From GCA-003244245 sp050699435 (lineage in GTDB: Bacteria > Actinomycetota > Actinomycetes > Mycobacteriales > Pseudonocardiaceae): 64,000 nucleotides of DNA. The notes beneath the pieces are model-generated. The model had not been told where the DNA came from, made no database searches, and worked only from the letters and a program-made list of their open reading frames with translations. Both the position numbers and the translations under genes were made by a program. Shown here piece after piece: positions 1 through 8,923 of this stretch (positions are counted from its first letter, which is position 1; every line of letters starts with the position of its first letter). The stretch covers positions 23,005 to 87,004 of the forward strand of contig JBOHGM010000007.1 in NCBI GenBank assembly GCA_050699435.1, written 5' to 3'.

Positions 1-843
1 GGCCTGACCCGGGTGCGCGGGATGACCCAGGACGATGCGCACATCTACTGCACCCCTGACCAGCTGCAGGGCGAGATTCGCTCGTTGCTCGGCTTCGTGC
101 TCGACCTGCTCCGCGACTACGGGCTGGACGACTTCTACCTGGAGCTGTCCACCCGCGACGAGGAGAAGTTCGTCGGCGCGGAGGAGCAGTGGGAGGAGGC
201 GACCGAGGCGCTTGCGCAGGCGGCCGGGGCCAGCGGCCTGGAGCTGGTGCTCGATCCCGGCGGGGCGGCCTTCTACGCGCCTAAGATCTCGGTGCAAGCC
301 AAGGACGCGCTTGGCCGCACCTGGCAGATGTCGACCATCCAGGTCGATCTCCAGCTGCCGGAGCGCTTCGGGCTGGAGTACACCGCCCGGGACGGCTCCC
401 GGCAGCGCCCCTACATGATTCACCGGGCGCTGTTCGGGTCGATCGAGCGGTTCTTCGGGGTGCTCACCGAGCACTACGCAGGCGCGTTCCCGGCCTGGCT
501 GGCGCCGGTGCAGGTGGTGGGTATCCCGATCGCCGACGAGCATGTCGAGCACCTGCAGCAGGTCGCCAAGGCGCTGCGGTCCCGAGGAATCCGGGTCGAG
601 GTGGACTCCTCCGACGAGCGGATGCAGAAGAAGATCCGGACCCACACCACCCAGAAGGTGCCTTTTCTGCTGCTTGCCGGGAGCAAGGACGTCGAAGCGG
701 GCGCGGTGTCCTTCCGGTTCCGGGATGGCAGCCAGCTGGGCGGGGTACCGGTCGAAGGCGCGGTCACCGCTATCACCGGCTGGGTGGCGCGGCGGGAGAA
801 CTCCTCGCCGAATGCCACTGAGCTGCCGGTGGGGGAGTCGTGA
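1..843 (+). CDS. thrS: threonyl-tRNA synthetase, C-terminal part
   Basis: The reading frame is open from base 1, so the gene enters from the left and only the last 280 residues are present. It charges tRNA-Thr in the cytoplasm. Visible are the end of the class II catalytic core (TQDDAHIYC, then motif 3 in HRALFGSIERFFG) and the anticodon-binding domain from about residue 175 (PVQVVGIPIADEHVEHL, with TQKVPFLLLAG near the end). The GTG at 13 and ATG at 22 are internal codons, not starts. The stop overlaps the next start (GTGA), so translation is probably coupled. Its position ahead of the HIT and phosphatidylinositol genes is that of Rv2614c. Confidence 0.96.
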   Translation, partial: GLTRVRGMTQDDAHIYCTPDQLQGEIRSLLGFVLDLLRDYGLDDFYLELSTRDEEKFVGAEEQWEEATEALAQAAGASGLELVLDPGGAAFYAPKISVQAKDALGRTWQMSTIQVDLQLPERFGLEYTARDGSRQRPYMIHRALFGSIERFFGVLTEHYAGAFPAWLAPVQVVGIPIADEHVEHLQQVAKALRSRGIRVEVDSSDERMQKKIRTHTTQKVPFLLLAGSKDVEAGAVSFRFRDGSQLGGVPVEGAVTAITGWVARRENSSPNATELPVGES

Positions 844-1460
844 CCCCACCCGGGTCAGCGGAATTTTCCGGGTCGGCGGAGTTCGAGGCGCCGAGGTCCA
901 CCAGGCTCGAGGCCACCGAGTTCGAGGCCCAGGACGGGGTCGGAGCGCCGGACGCGCTGCAGCGGCTGTGGACGCCGCACCGGATGGCCTATATCAAGGG
1001 CGAGGGCAAACCTGACCAGGGGGCCAATTCCGGACGGTGCCCGTTCTGCCGGATCGTGGAGATGGATGATGCCGAGGGGCTGGTCATCGCCCGCGGCGCG
1101 GTCGTCTACGCGGTGCTCAACCTCTACCCATACAACCCGGGGCACCTCATGGTGGTGCCCTTCCGGCACGTCGCCGACTACCCGGATCTGACTGCTCGGG
1201 AAACCGCCGAGCTGGCCACCTTCACCCAGCGGGCCATGCTCGCCACCCGCCGGGCCGCCGCCCCGCACGGCTTCAATATCGGGATCAACCAGGGTTCCAT
1301 CGCCGGGGCTGGCATCGCCGCCCATCTGCACCAGCACGTGGTGCCCAGGTGGGGTGGCGACGCGAACTTCATGCCGGTGGTCGGGGGGACCAAAGTCTTG
1401 CCGCAGCTGCTCGCCGAGACCCGCACGCTGCTGGTGAACGCGTGGACGGAGCTGACCTGA
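840..1460 (+). CDS. HIT-family Ap4A phosphorylase-like protein
   Basis: A 206-residue histidine-triad nucleotide hydrolase or transferase. The signature HLHQH lies in AHLHQHVVPRW near residue 165, and a CxxC pair (CPFCRIVE) near residue 62 suggests a zinc site. The mycobacterial neighbour in this position, Rv2613c, is an Ap4A phosphorylase, so a role in dinucleoside polyphosphate turnover is likely; that function is inferred from family and position. The first 40 residues are low-complexity and the true start could be later, but the GTGA overlap with thrS favours this one. The 3' end overlaps the next gene by 19 bases. Confidence 0.9.
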   Translation: MTPPGSAEFSGSAEFEAPRSTRLEATEFEAQDGVGAPDALQRLWTPHRMAYIKGEGKPDQGANSGRCPFCRIVEMDDAEGLVIARGAVVYAVLNLYPYNPGHLMVVPFRHVADYPDLTARETAELATFTQRAMLATRRAAAPHGFNIGINQGSIAGAGIAAHLHQHVVPRWGGDANFMPVVGGTKVLPQLLAETRTLLVNAWTELT

Positions 1461-2473
1461 ACGCAACCGGGGCCGGCTGGCGGCAGACGGCCGTCGGGGA
1501 CCCGGCTCCGCGCTGGAAACGCCCCCTCGTGATCGGCGGGCGGGTGCTGTTCCTCGGATCCGCACTGGGGATTGTGGTCTGGCGGCTCGCCGGGGATGCC
1601 GAGGGCGCCCTGGGCGCGGTCTGGCAGATCGGGCTGCCAGCAGTACTCGGGGCATTCCTGGCCGCAGCCGCCGGTCTCGGCGCCTCGGGGTTGGCGTGGC
1701 GCAGCCTGCTGCGGGGCTTGGGCGCTCCGCTGGACTTGCACAGCGCGGTGCGGGTGTTCTTCACCGGCCAGATCGGCAAGTACATCCCAGGCACGGTGTG
1801 GGCCTATGTGGCGCACGCCAAGCTGGGCCGCGAGCATGGCGTCTCCGCATCCCGCACGACGGCGGCCTCGGTGCTGTTCGTGCTGGCACACACCGCGACC
1901 GGGGCCGTCGTGGCCGGCCTGGTGCTGCCGTTCGCCTCCGGGGCGGTGTTCGGCCGGTTCGGCTGGGTCGCGTTGCTGGCACCGCTGCTGCTGGCCTGTC
2001 TGCACGCCCGGCTGGTCATGCCGGTCCTGCGGTGGTTGCATCGAGTGCTGGGCCGGGGTACCGCGCCGGAGCGGGTCAGCGGAGCGGCCATTCTGCGCGC
2101 GCTGGGCTGGCTCACGGTGACCTGGATCGGTTACGGCATCAGTATGCTGCTGTTGCTGGCGCCGGTAACCCGCTCGGATACCGAGGCGCTGCTGGCGCCC
2201 ATGGCGCTCGGCGGGTTCGCCCTCGCCTGGACTGTCGGTTTCCTGGCCGCCGGTGTGCTGGTGGTGACCCCCGCCGGCCTGGGCGTGCGGGAGGTCGCGC
2301 TGCTCATGGTGCTCGGGCCGATCGTGTACGGCGGCGGTGCGGCGGCAGCTGTGGTGCTGCTGTCCCGGGTGGTGCACACTCTCGCCGACGGAGCGTGGGC
2401 GCTGGTCGGCCTGGGCATGCGGGCACCACAGCAGCCGATGCTCATCGACGATCACCAACCCGTCCCCCGCTGA
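1442..2473 (+). CDS. UPF0104/LPG-synthase-type membrane protein (flippase-like)
   Basis: About 343 residues with six to eight hydrophobic segments. The family signature TPAGLGVREVALL is near residue 280; the lysylphosphatidylglycerol synthase TM family (PF03706) carries this PGGLGVREA-like motif. No enzymatic domain is attached. Members are often proposed to move lipids or polyprenyl-linked precursors, and the location between the HIT gene and pgsA fits a lipid-related role, but no substrate can be read from sequence. The open frame reaches back to 1349; I chose GTG 1442 because it leaves a short overlap with the HIT gene and a plausible N-terminus before the first TM segment. Confidence 0.8.
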   Translation: MDGADLNATGAGWRQTAVGDPAPRWKRPLVIGGRVLFLGSALGIVVWRLAGDAEGALGAVWQIGLPAVLGAFLAAAAGLGASGLAWRSLLRGLGAPLDLHSAVRVFFTGQIGKYIPGTVWAYVAHAKLGREHGVSASRTTAASVLFVLAHTATGAVVAGLVLPFASGAVFGRFGWVALLAPLLLACLHARLVMPVLRWLHRVLGRGTAPERVSGAAILRALGWLTVTWIGYGISMLLLLAPVTRSDTEALLAPMALGGFALAWTVGFLAAGVLVVTPAGLGVREVALLMVLGPIVYGGGAAAAVVLLSRVVHTLADGAWALVGLGMRAPQQPMLIDDHQPVPR

Positions 2474-2487
2474 TCGCAGGTCCGGTA

Positions 2488-3102
2488 ATGCTGAACCTCT
2501 TCGCCCGCGCGTCGGTCTCCCGGTTCCTGAACCCGGTGGGTGCCTGGCTGCTGCGCGCCGGCGTCAGCCCCGACGCCATCACGCTGGCCGGTACCGCGGG
2601 CACGGTCGCCTCGGCGGTCTGGTTCTTCCCCCGCGGGCAGCTGCTGGCCGGCACCGCCGCGGTGACGCTGTTCGTCTTGTTCGACGTACTCGATGGCGCC
2701 GTCGCCCGGGCCCGAGGGCACGGCACGCCGTTCGGCACGGTGCTGGACGCCACCTGCGACCGCATCGCCGACGGCGCGCTGTTCGCCGGCCTGACCTGGT
2801 GGTGCTTCGGGGTCGGAAACAACCGGCCGCTCGCGGTGGCGGCCCTGGTGTGCTTGGTGAGCGCCCAGGTGATCTCCTACAGCAAGGCTCGCGCGGAGGC
2901 CACCGGGCTGTCCGCGGAGGGCGGAATGGTGGAGCGCGCCGAGCGGTTCATCATCGCGCTGGTGGGGACCGGGCTGACCGGGATCGGCGTGCCCTTCGCG
3001 ATTGACGTGGCGCTGTGGTTGCTCGCCGCGTTGCAGCTGGTGACTGTGGTACAGCGGATGCTCGCCGTGCGGCGCAGCGCCCGGCAGCAGGAGGCGCGGT
3101 GA
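2488..3102 (+). CDS. pgsA: phosphatidylinositol phosphate synthase (CDP-alcohol phosphatidyltransferase)
   Basis: 204 residues, polytopic. The complete CDP-alcohol phosphotransferase signature D-x2-DG-x2-AR-x8-G-x3-D-x3-D runs from FDVLDGAVARAR to DATCD around residues 67-92. In mycobacteria the gene in this position (Rv2612c) condenses CDP-diacylglycerol with inositol 1-phosphate, the first step towards PI and PI mannosides. The downstream acyltransferase and mannosyltransferase support the same assignment here. The ATG lies 14 bases after the previous stop. A much longer open frame upstream in the same phase (from 1696) is only a shadow of the preceding gene. Confidence 0.92.
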   Translation: MLNLFARASVSRFLNPVGAWLLRAGVSPDAITLAGTAGTVASAVWFFPRGQLLAGTAAVTLFVLFDVLDGAVARARGHGTPFGTVLDATCDRIADGALFAGLTWWCFGVGNNRPLAVAALVCLVSAQVISYSKARAEATGLSAEGGMVERAERFIIALVGTGLTGIGVPFAIDVALWLLAALQLVTVVQRMLAVRRSARQQEAR

Positions 3103-3108
3103 GCGCGC

Positions 3109-3132
3109 GAGACCTGCTTGGCAGGGTCGAGC
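3109..3132 (+). repeat. REP-like hairpin between pgsA and acyltransferase
   Basis: GAGACCTGC, a TTG loop, then GCAGGGTCGAGCC. The core CCTGC/GCAGG forms a five-base stem and the flanks GA/TC extend it with a bulge. It matches the repeat found three times after ruvB (13919-14019) and, inverted, one after relA (22325). It occupies almost the whole gap between the pgsA stop and the next ATG, leaving little room for a standard ribosome binding site. Confidence 0.65.
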
Positions 3133-3133
3133 C

Positions 3134-4057
3134 ATGAGCAATCGGGTCGCCGACGGGCTCACCGACCTCGGATACGCCGCCGGGTGGCGGCTGGTCCGTG
3201 CCGCACCGCAGCCGCTGGTTACCAGGGCCTTCCGGGCCGGCGCGGACCTGGCTGCCCGCCGAAACGGCTCCGGTGTCCGCCAGCTGCGCCGCAACCTCGC
3301 CCGGGTGGTGCCCGGCGCCACCCCGGTCGAGCTCGATGCGTTGGTCCGCGACGGCCTGCGCTCCTATGCCCGGTACTGGCAGGAGGTCTTCATGCTGCCC
3401 TCGGCAGACCACCGATCGCTACGGGCGCGGCTGGATGGCGCGATGGAGGGGCGTGCACACCTGGACACCGCGCTGGCCACCGGCCGGGGGGTGGTGGCGG
3501 TGTTGCCGCACAGCGGCAACTGGGACATCGCGGGACTGTGGTTCGTCGGGCAGCACGGACCATTCAGCACGGTGGCCGAGCGGCTGCGGCCGGAAGCGCT
3601 GTACCAGCGCTTCGTCGATTATCGCACCTCGCTGGGCTTCGACATCGTCCCGTTGAGCGGGGCGGGGAGTCCGACGCCGCGCCTGGTCCGGCGGCTGAAC
3701 GCGGGTGGGGTGGTGTGCCTGCTCGCCGACCGGGACCTCACCGGCGGCGGCGTCGGAGTCGAGTTCTTCGGCGACACCGCTCGGATGCCATCGGGCCCGG
3801 CCCGGCTGGCCGCGGTCACTGGCGCCACCCTGCTGGTCATCGGCTGTTGGTTCACTCCGGACGGCTGGGCCATCCGGTTCCATCCGCCGGTACCGGTGCC
3901 GGGCCGCCTCGCGGTGGCCAGCGCCACTCAGACGATCGCCGACTGTTTCGCCACCGACATCGCCGCGCACCCGCAGGACTGGCACATGCTGCAGCCGCTC
4001 TGGACAGCCGACCTGGCCGACCCGCGCCCGATCGGGCAGCTGCACGGCGCGGGATAG
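3134..4057 (+). CDS. patA: phosphatidylinositol mannoside acyltransferase (LpxL/HtrB family)
   Basis: 307 residues. The acyltransferase motif HX4D is HSGNWD in VVAVLPHSGNWDIAG near residue 122, and the second block LLADRDLTGGGVGVEFFG near residue 198 is typical of bacterial lipid A-type lauroyltransferases. In the mycobacterial operon the equivalent Rv2611c acylates PIM1 and PIM2. It sits between pgsA and pimA with seven bases to the next start, so one transcript is likely. The ATG at 3134 follows a REP-like hairpin and has only a weak AGGG upstream. Acyl-chain specificity cannot be seen. Confidence 0.9.
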   Translation: MSNRVADGLTDLGYAAGWRLVRAAPQPLVTRAFRAGADLAARRNGSGVRQLRRNLARVVPGATPVELDALVRDGLRSYARYWQEVFMLPSADHRSLRARLDGAMEGRAHLDTALATGRGVVAVLPHSGNWDIAGLWFVGQHGPFSTVAERLRPEALYQRFVDYRTSLGFDIVPLSGAGSPTPRLVRRLNAGGVVCLLADRDLTGGGVGVEFFGDTARMPSGPARLAAVTGATLLVIGCWFTPDGWAIRFHPPVPVPGRLAVASATQTIADCFATDIAAHPQDWHMLQPLWTADLADPRPIGQLHGAG

Positions 4058-4064
4058 TGGGGCC

Positions 4065-5237
4065 GTGCGGATCGGAATGGTCTGCCCGTACTCGTTCGCC
4101 GAACGGGGCGGGGTACAGGCGCATGTACTGGGCCTTGCGCACGGCCTGCGCGGCCTCGGGCACCGGGTGGAGGTCCTCGCTCCGGCCTCGGCAGCCGGTC
4201 CATTGCCGGAGTTCGTGACTGCGGCAGGCCGGGCCATCCGGGTGCCTTACAACGGCTCGGTCGCTCCCCTGGCGTTCGGTCCGATGGCTGGCACCCGGGT
4301 CCGACGCTGGTTGCGTGATCACGACTTCGACGTGCTGCACCTGCACGAGCCCACCGCGCCCAGCGTGTCGCTGATCGCCCTGGCATTGGCCGACGTGCCG
4401 GTCGTGGCGACATTCCATATGGCCACCACCCGGTCCTGGGCGCTGGCCGCGGCGCACGGCCTGCTGCAGCCCCCGATGGAGAAGGTCACTGCCCGGATCG
4501 CGGTCTCCCCGCTGGCCCGCCGGGTGCAGGTGGAGTGCCTCGGCGGGGACGCCGTCGAGATCCCGAACGGGGTGGATGTGGCGCTCTTCGCCGGGGCCGC
4601 GCCGCTGCCCGGGTATCCGCGATCCGGTGACACGGTCGGCTTCGTGGGCCGCTTCAACGAGCCGCGTAAGGGGATGCCGGTGCTGCTCGCGGCGCTGCGC
4701 ACGCTCGTCCGAGCGCGGCCGGGGTTGCAGGTGCTGGTGGTCGGTCGCGGGGATGCCCCGGCGCTGCACCGGGCTGCAGGCCCGGAGCTGGCTCCCCGGA
4801 TCCGGGTGCTGGGCGAGCTGGGGGAGCGCGCCAAGGCAGCGGCGCTGCGCAGTGTGGACCTGCTTTGTGTGCCCGCCACCGGAGGGGAGAGTTTCGGGGT
4901 CGTGCTGACCGAGGCGATGGCTGCGGGCACTCTTGTGCTGGCCAGTGACCTCGATGCCTTCCGCCGGGTGCTGGACGACGGCCGGGCCGGCGCGCTCGTC
5001 CCGCCTGGCGCACCGGCTGCGCTGGCCAGGGTGCTCGGTGAGCTGCTCGACGATCCTGCCCGGCGCGCGGCGTTGGCCACGCAGGGCCAGCGCCGCGCCG
5101 CGATGTGGGACTGGCCGGTGGTGGCGCGGCGGGTGCTCCAGGTCTACGAGACGGCGGTGGCTGCGGATCCGCGCCGACTCTTACCCGGATCGAGCACTGT
5201 GCTCGCCCGCCGCCTGCTGACCAGAGCCGAGCGATGA
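4065..5237 (+). CDS. pimA: phosphatidylinositol alpha-mannosyltransferase, GT4
   Basis: 390 residues, GT-B fold. The N-terminal acceptor-side loop CPYSFAERGGVQAH is at residues 7-20 and the retaining GT4 motif E-x7-E is in GGESFGVVLTEAM near residue 278. It is expected to transfer the first mannose from GDP-mannose to phosphatidylinositol at the inner membrane face, following PgsA. GTG 4065 is chosen because MRIGMVCPYS matches the family N-terminus; the open frame from 3705 is an overlap artefact. The stop overlaps the next ATG by four bases (ATGA). Confidence 0.93.
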   Translation: MRIGMVCPYSFAERGGVQAHVLGLAHGLRGLGHRVEVLAPASAAGPLPEFVTAAGRAIRVPYNGSVAPLAFGPMAGTRVRRWLRDHDFDVLHLHEPTAPSVSLIALALADVPVVATFHMATTRSWALAAAHGLLQPPMEKVTARIAVSPLARRVQVECLGGDAVEIPNGVDVALFAGAAPLPGYPRSGDTVGFVGRFNEPRKGMPVLLAALRTLVRARPGLQVLVVGRGDAPALHRAAGPELAPRIRVLGELGERAKAAALRSVDLLCVPATGGESFGVVLTEAMAAGTLVLASDLDAFRRVLDDGRAGALVPPGAPAALARVLGELLDDPARRAALATQGQRRAAMWDWPVVARRVLQVYETAVAADPRRLLPGSSTVLARRLLTRAER

Positions 5238-5710
5238 ACGGGCCCAGAGTGGTCGTGGCTGCCCTGCTGCTGGGCGCCGCGGCAGGCGTGCTGGGCGCGG
5301 TGCGCGGGGCGAACCGGCTGGACCGGCTGCACGTGCGCACCGATGCGGCGTGGGGCGCCTTGGACGCTGCTCTCGGACGCCGCGCCCTCGCGGTCAGCAG
5401 CCTGGCGCGCCCGGATGCTGTCTCAGCGGCCGATGCCGCGCTACGGGCGGCACCCGGGTTTCGCGAGGATGTCGAGAACGAGCTGGGCCGGGTACTTGTG
5501 GTGCTGGACCGTACCGGTCTGGCTCCCGCCCGGGCGGCCCAACTAGCTGACGCGGAGCAGCGCGTGGTGATCGCCAGACGGGTCTACAACGACGCGGTAC
5601 GCGACACCCTGGCCTTGCGCTCGCACCGGATGGTGCGCTGGCTGCGGTTAGCCGGTACCGCCCCGCTGCCGCACTACTTCGAGATCGCCGAGCCGACGCT
5701 GCCGGGGTGA
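5234..5710 (+). CDS. LemA-like membrane-anchored protein
   Basis: 158 residues with one N-terminal TM segment (about residues 5-22), then a helical domain resembling LemA: VRTDAAWGALDAALGRR near residue 35 and ARRVYNDAVRDTLA near residue 120 match the family's helix pattern. LemA proteins are small membrane-tethered helical proteins without a settled biochemical role. It is translationally coupled to pimA. Family assignment is from these two motifs only and is moderately sure. The C-terminus PHYFEIAEP also recurs in LemA relatives. Confidence 0.7.
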   Translation: MNGPRVVVAALLLGAAAGVLGAVRGANRLDRLHVRTDAAWGALDAALGRRALAVSSLARPDAVSAADAALRAAPGFREDVENELGRVLVVLDRTGLAPARAAQLADAEQRVVIARRVYNDAVRDTLALRSHRMVRWLRLAGTAPLPHYFEIAEPTLPG

Positions 5711-5715
5711 GCCGC

Positions 5716-7830
5716 TCAGGAGGAGGAGGGCGTGGGGGCGTAGCGGGCGAAGCGCCGGGTGAACACCGCGGTGCCTGAGGTCAGCCCGCGTAGGTCGACC
5801 GCGTAGCGCAGCAGTTCGGCGGCCGGTACCTCGGCGCGGACCAGCATCCGGCCGGTCTCGTCGGTCTCGGTGCCCAGCACCCGGCCGCGTCGGCTGGACA
5901 GGTCGCCCAGCACGGTGCCCAGATGCTCTTCCGGCATCCGCACCTCCACCTCGTCCAGCGGTTCCAGCGAGACCACGCTGCCCTTCTCGGCGGCGTCCTT
6001 GAGTGCCAGCGAGCCTGCCATCTGGAAGGCGGCATCAGAGGAGTCGACGCTGTGCGCCTTTCCGTCGACCAGCGTCACCCGGATGTCCACCATCGGGAAG
6101 CCGGCCGAGATGCCGCGTTCCATCTGCGTCCGAACGCCCTTCTCCACGCTGGGGATGAACTGGTGGGGCACCGCGCCGCCGACCACCTTGTCCACGAACT
6201 CGAACCCGGCCCCGCGCGGCAGCGGTTCGACTTCGATGTCGCAGACCGCGTACTGGCCGTGTCCTCCGGACTGTTTGACGTGTCTGCCGTGCCCCTTGGC
6301 GGGACCGCCGAAGGTCTCCCGCAGCGGCACCACAACTGGTTCGGTGTCCACGTCGGCGCCCCCTGCGCGCAACCGGGAGAGCACGACGTCGGCATGCGCC
6401 TCGCCCATGCACCACAGCACCATCTGGTGCGTCTCGGCGTTGCGCTCCAACCGCAGGGTCGGGTCTGCGGCCACCAGCCGGCCCAGCCCACGCGCCAGGG
6501 CGTCCTCGTCGCTGCGGCTGCGCCCCACCACGGCCACCGGCAATAGCGGTTCCGGCATCGTCCACGGCGCCATCAGCAGCGGGTCGTCCGGCCCCGATAG
6601 GGTGTCGCCGGTCTCCGCGGAGACCACCTTGGTCACCGCGCAGAGGTCACCGGCCACGCAGTGCGGTACTTCTGTGAGTGTGCCGCCCAGCGGGGTGTAG
6701 ACGTGCGCCACCCGCTCGTCCACGTCGTGGTCGGCGTGCCCGCGGTCGGCCAGTCCATGCCCTGAGACGTGCACCGGACGGTCCGGCTGCAGTGTCCCGG
6801 AGAACACCCGGACCAGCGACACCCGGCCCTGGTAGGGGTCGACGGTGGTGCGTACCACCTCCGCGGCCAGTGCGGCGGCCGGGTCCACGTCGAGAGCTGG
6901 ATGCGTCGACCCGTCCGGGCGGCTCACCGGAGGAGGGGTGCGCTCGCCGGGAGCGGGGAAGGCGCCGGTGAGCACCTCGAGGAGTTCGGCGAGCCCCACC
7001 CCGGTGCTGGCGCAGGCCGGGATGACCGGGTAAAAGGTGCCACGGGAGACCGCAGTCTCCAAGTCGTCGATCAGCAGACCGAGGTCGAGGTCCTCGCCAC
7101 TGAGGTAGCGGTCCATGAGGGACTCGTCCTCGCTCTCGGCGATGATCCCCTCGATGAGCTCATTGCGGGCGACGGTGAACTCGTCGTCGTCCACCGCGCT
7201 GCGCTCACCCTCGGTCGGCGGATATCCCTCGCGGTAGTCGAACAACCGCTGCGACAACAGGCCGACCAGGCCGCTCACCGCGCCGTCCCCGGCGCGCACC
7301 GGCAGGTAGAGCGGCAGCACGCCGTCGCCGAAGGCGACTCGGCAGGCGGTGATCTCACCGTCCAGATCGGCCCTCGGGTGATCCAGCCTGCTCACCACGA
7401 CCGCCCGGGGCATGTCGACCTTGGCGCATTCCTGCCACAGCGCGACGGTGGCCGGATCCACGCCCTCCGCGGAACACACCACGAACAACGCCGCGTCCAC
7501 CGCCCGCAGCCCCGCGCGCAACTCGCCCACGAAATCGGCATATCCGGGCGTGTCCACCAGATTGATCTTGATTCCGTCGTGCTGCAGTGGGGCGATCGCC
7601 AGCGTTACCGACCGCTGCTGGCGCACCGCCGCTGGGTCGTGGTCACACACCGTCGTGCCGTCGGCGACCGTGCCGGTGCGACTGATCACTCCCGTCGCCG
7701 CGAGCAGCGCCTCCGCCAGCGTCGTCTTCCCCGCCCCGGACGGCCCGACCAGAGCCACGTTGCGGATCCGGGACGGGTCCTGCGCCGCCACGGCGAGATC
7801 GGGACGCTCACCGTTGCCTTTCGTGCCCAT
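5716..7830 (-). CDS. elongation factor G-like GTPase (EF-G2 type)
   Basis: 704 residues. G1 is GPSGAGKTT near residue 31 and G3 is DTPGYADF near residue 92; G4 is SRLDHPRAD instead of NKxD, as often seen in the EF-G-like subgroup, so nucleotide specificity is uncertain. Domains II-V follow, ending in the EF-G C-terminal domain near FIPSVEKGVRTQME. Housekeeping FusA is normally beside rpsL/tuf, so this is a paralogue, probably for ribosome stress or recycling. The open frame reaches 8325, but the ATG at 7830 fits the family N-terminus and has AAGGGTGG upstream. It is transcribed away from pdxS across a 175-base gap. Confidence 0.9.
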   Translation of the reverse strand: MGTKGNGERPDLAVAAQDPSRIRNVALVGPSGAGKTTLAEALLAATGVISRTGTVADGTTVCDHDPAAVRQQRSVTLAIAPLQHDGIKINLVDTPGYADFVGELRAGLRAVDAALFVVCSAEGVDPATVALWQECAKVDMPRAVVVSRLDHPRADLDGEITACRVAFGDGVLPLYLPVRAGDGAVSGLVGLLSQRLFDYREGYPPTEGERSAVDDDEFTVARNELIEGIIAESEDESLMDRYLSGEDLDLGLLIDDLETAVSRGTFYPVIPACASTGVGLAELLEVLTGAFPAPGERTPPPVSRPDGSTHPALDVDPAAALAAEVVRTTVDPYQGRVSLVRVFSGTLQPDRPVHVSGHGLADRGHADHDVDERVAHVYTPLGGTLTEVPHCVAGDLCAVTKVVSAETGDTLSGPDDPLLMAPWTMPEPLLPVAVVGRSRSDEDALARGLGRLVAADPTLRLERNAETHQMVLWCMGEAHADVVLSRLRAGGADVDTEPVVVPLRETFGGPAKGHGRHVKQSGGHGQYAVCDIEVEPLPRGAGFEFVDKVVGGAVPHQFIPSVEKGVRTQMERGISAGFPMVDIRVTLVDGKAHSVDSSDAAFQMAGSLALKDAAEKGSVVSLEPLDEVEVRMPEEHLGTVLGDLSSRRGRVLGTETDETGRMLVRAEVPAAELLRYAVDLRGLTSGTAVFTRRFARYAPTPSSS

Positions 7831-8005
7831 GGCACCACCCTTGGCCGTGCGGATCGTGTGGTCGATCTCACACTGGTGTGCCGGTGGAGGCAACCCCTGG
7901 AGCTGTTGCACGCAACGTCGTTGGTAGCAGGCGACGTACGATCGATAAGTGGGTGGCCGTTTTGCCGCCGTATCCCCATACCGCTGGCCTGAGGAGCGAA
8001 CCGCC

Positions 8006-8923
8006 GTGCCCTCCGAGAACACGCCCATTCCGAGCACCGAGCACCAGATCGGCACCGCACGGGTCAAGCGCGGGATGGCCGAGATGCTCACGGGCGGCGT
8101 GATCATGGACGTGGTCACGGCGGAGGACGCCAGGATCGCAGAGGACGCCGGCGCTGTTGCCGTGATGGCGCTGGAGCGGGTCCCCGCGGACATCCGGGCA
8201 CACGGTGGCGTGGCCCGGATGAGCGACCCGGACATGATCATGCAGATCATCGAAGCCGTGTCGATCCCGGTGATGGCCAAGGCCCGCATCGGGCACTTCG
8301 TTGAGGCGCAGGTGCTGCAGGCCATCGGGGTGGATTATGTCGACGAGTCAGAGGTGCTGACCCCGGCCGACGAGGCGCACCACATCGACAAGTTCGCATT
8401 CACCGTGCCGTTCGTCTGCGGTGCCACCAACCTCGGCGAGGCACTACGCAGGATCTCCGAGGGTGCTGCGATGATCCGGTCCAAGGGTGAGGCCGGGACC
8501 GGCAACGTCGTCGAGGCGACCCGGCACATGCGCGCGATTCGCGCCGGTATTCGCTCCCTGGCCACGATGGACTCCCAGGAGCTGTACGCGGCCGCCAAGG
8601 AGCTGCGGGCCCCGGTGGAGCTGGTCCGCGAGGTCGCAGCGGCGGGCGCGCTGCCGGTGGTGCTGTTCACCGCGGGTGGTATCGCCACACCGGCTGATGC
8701 GGCGATGCTGATGCAGCTCGGCGCCGAGGGCGTGTTCGTCGGCTCGGGCATCTTCAAGGCCGGCGACCCCGCCAAGCGCGCGGAGGCGATCGTCAAGGCC
8801 ACCACGTTCCACGATGACCCGGAGATGGTCGCGAAAGTATCCCGAGGGCTGGGGGAGGCGATGGCGGGAATCAACCTCGGTGATCTGCCCGAGGAGCAGC
8901 GCCTGTCCCAGCGCGGCTGGTGA
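8006..8923 (+). CDS. pdxS: pyridoxal 5'-phosphate synthase lyase subunit
   Basis: 305 residues, (beta/alpha)8 barrel. It makes PLP from ribose 5-phosphate, glyceraldehyde 3-phosphate and ammonia delivered by PdxT. Recognisable blocks: RVKRGMAEML at the start, GGVIMDVVTAEDARIAEDAGA with the conserved Asp, ARIGHFVEAQVL with the Schiff-base region, and GEAGTGNVVEA. GTG 8006 has GAGGAGCGAA about eight bases upstream and gives the expected length. A 4-base overlap couples it to the PHP-type hydrolase. Confidence 0.96.
   Translation: MPSENTPIPSTEHQIGTARVKRGMAEMLTGGVIMDVVTAEDARIAEDAGAVAVMALERVPADIRAHGGVARMSDPDMIMQIIEAVSIPVMAKARIGHFVEAQVLQAIGVDYVDESEVLTPADEAHHIDKFAFTVPFVCGATNLGEALRRISEGAAMIRSKGEAGTGNVVEATRHMRAIRAGIRSLATMDSQELYAAAKELRAPVELVREVAAAGALPVVLFTAGGIATPADAAMLMQLGAEGVFVGSGIFKAGDPAKRAEAIVKATTFHDDPEMVAKVSRGLGEAMAGINLGDLPEEQRLSQRGW

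Noticed and set aside
7831..8005. sigma-70-like promoters in the EF-G-like/pdxS gap
   Set aside because: TTGCAC and TACGAT hexamers exist but with a 25-base spacer; no pair with acceptable spacing was found.
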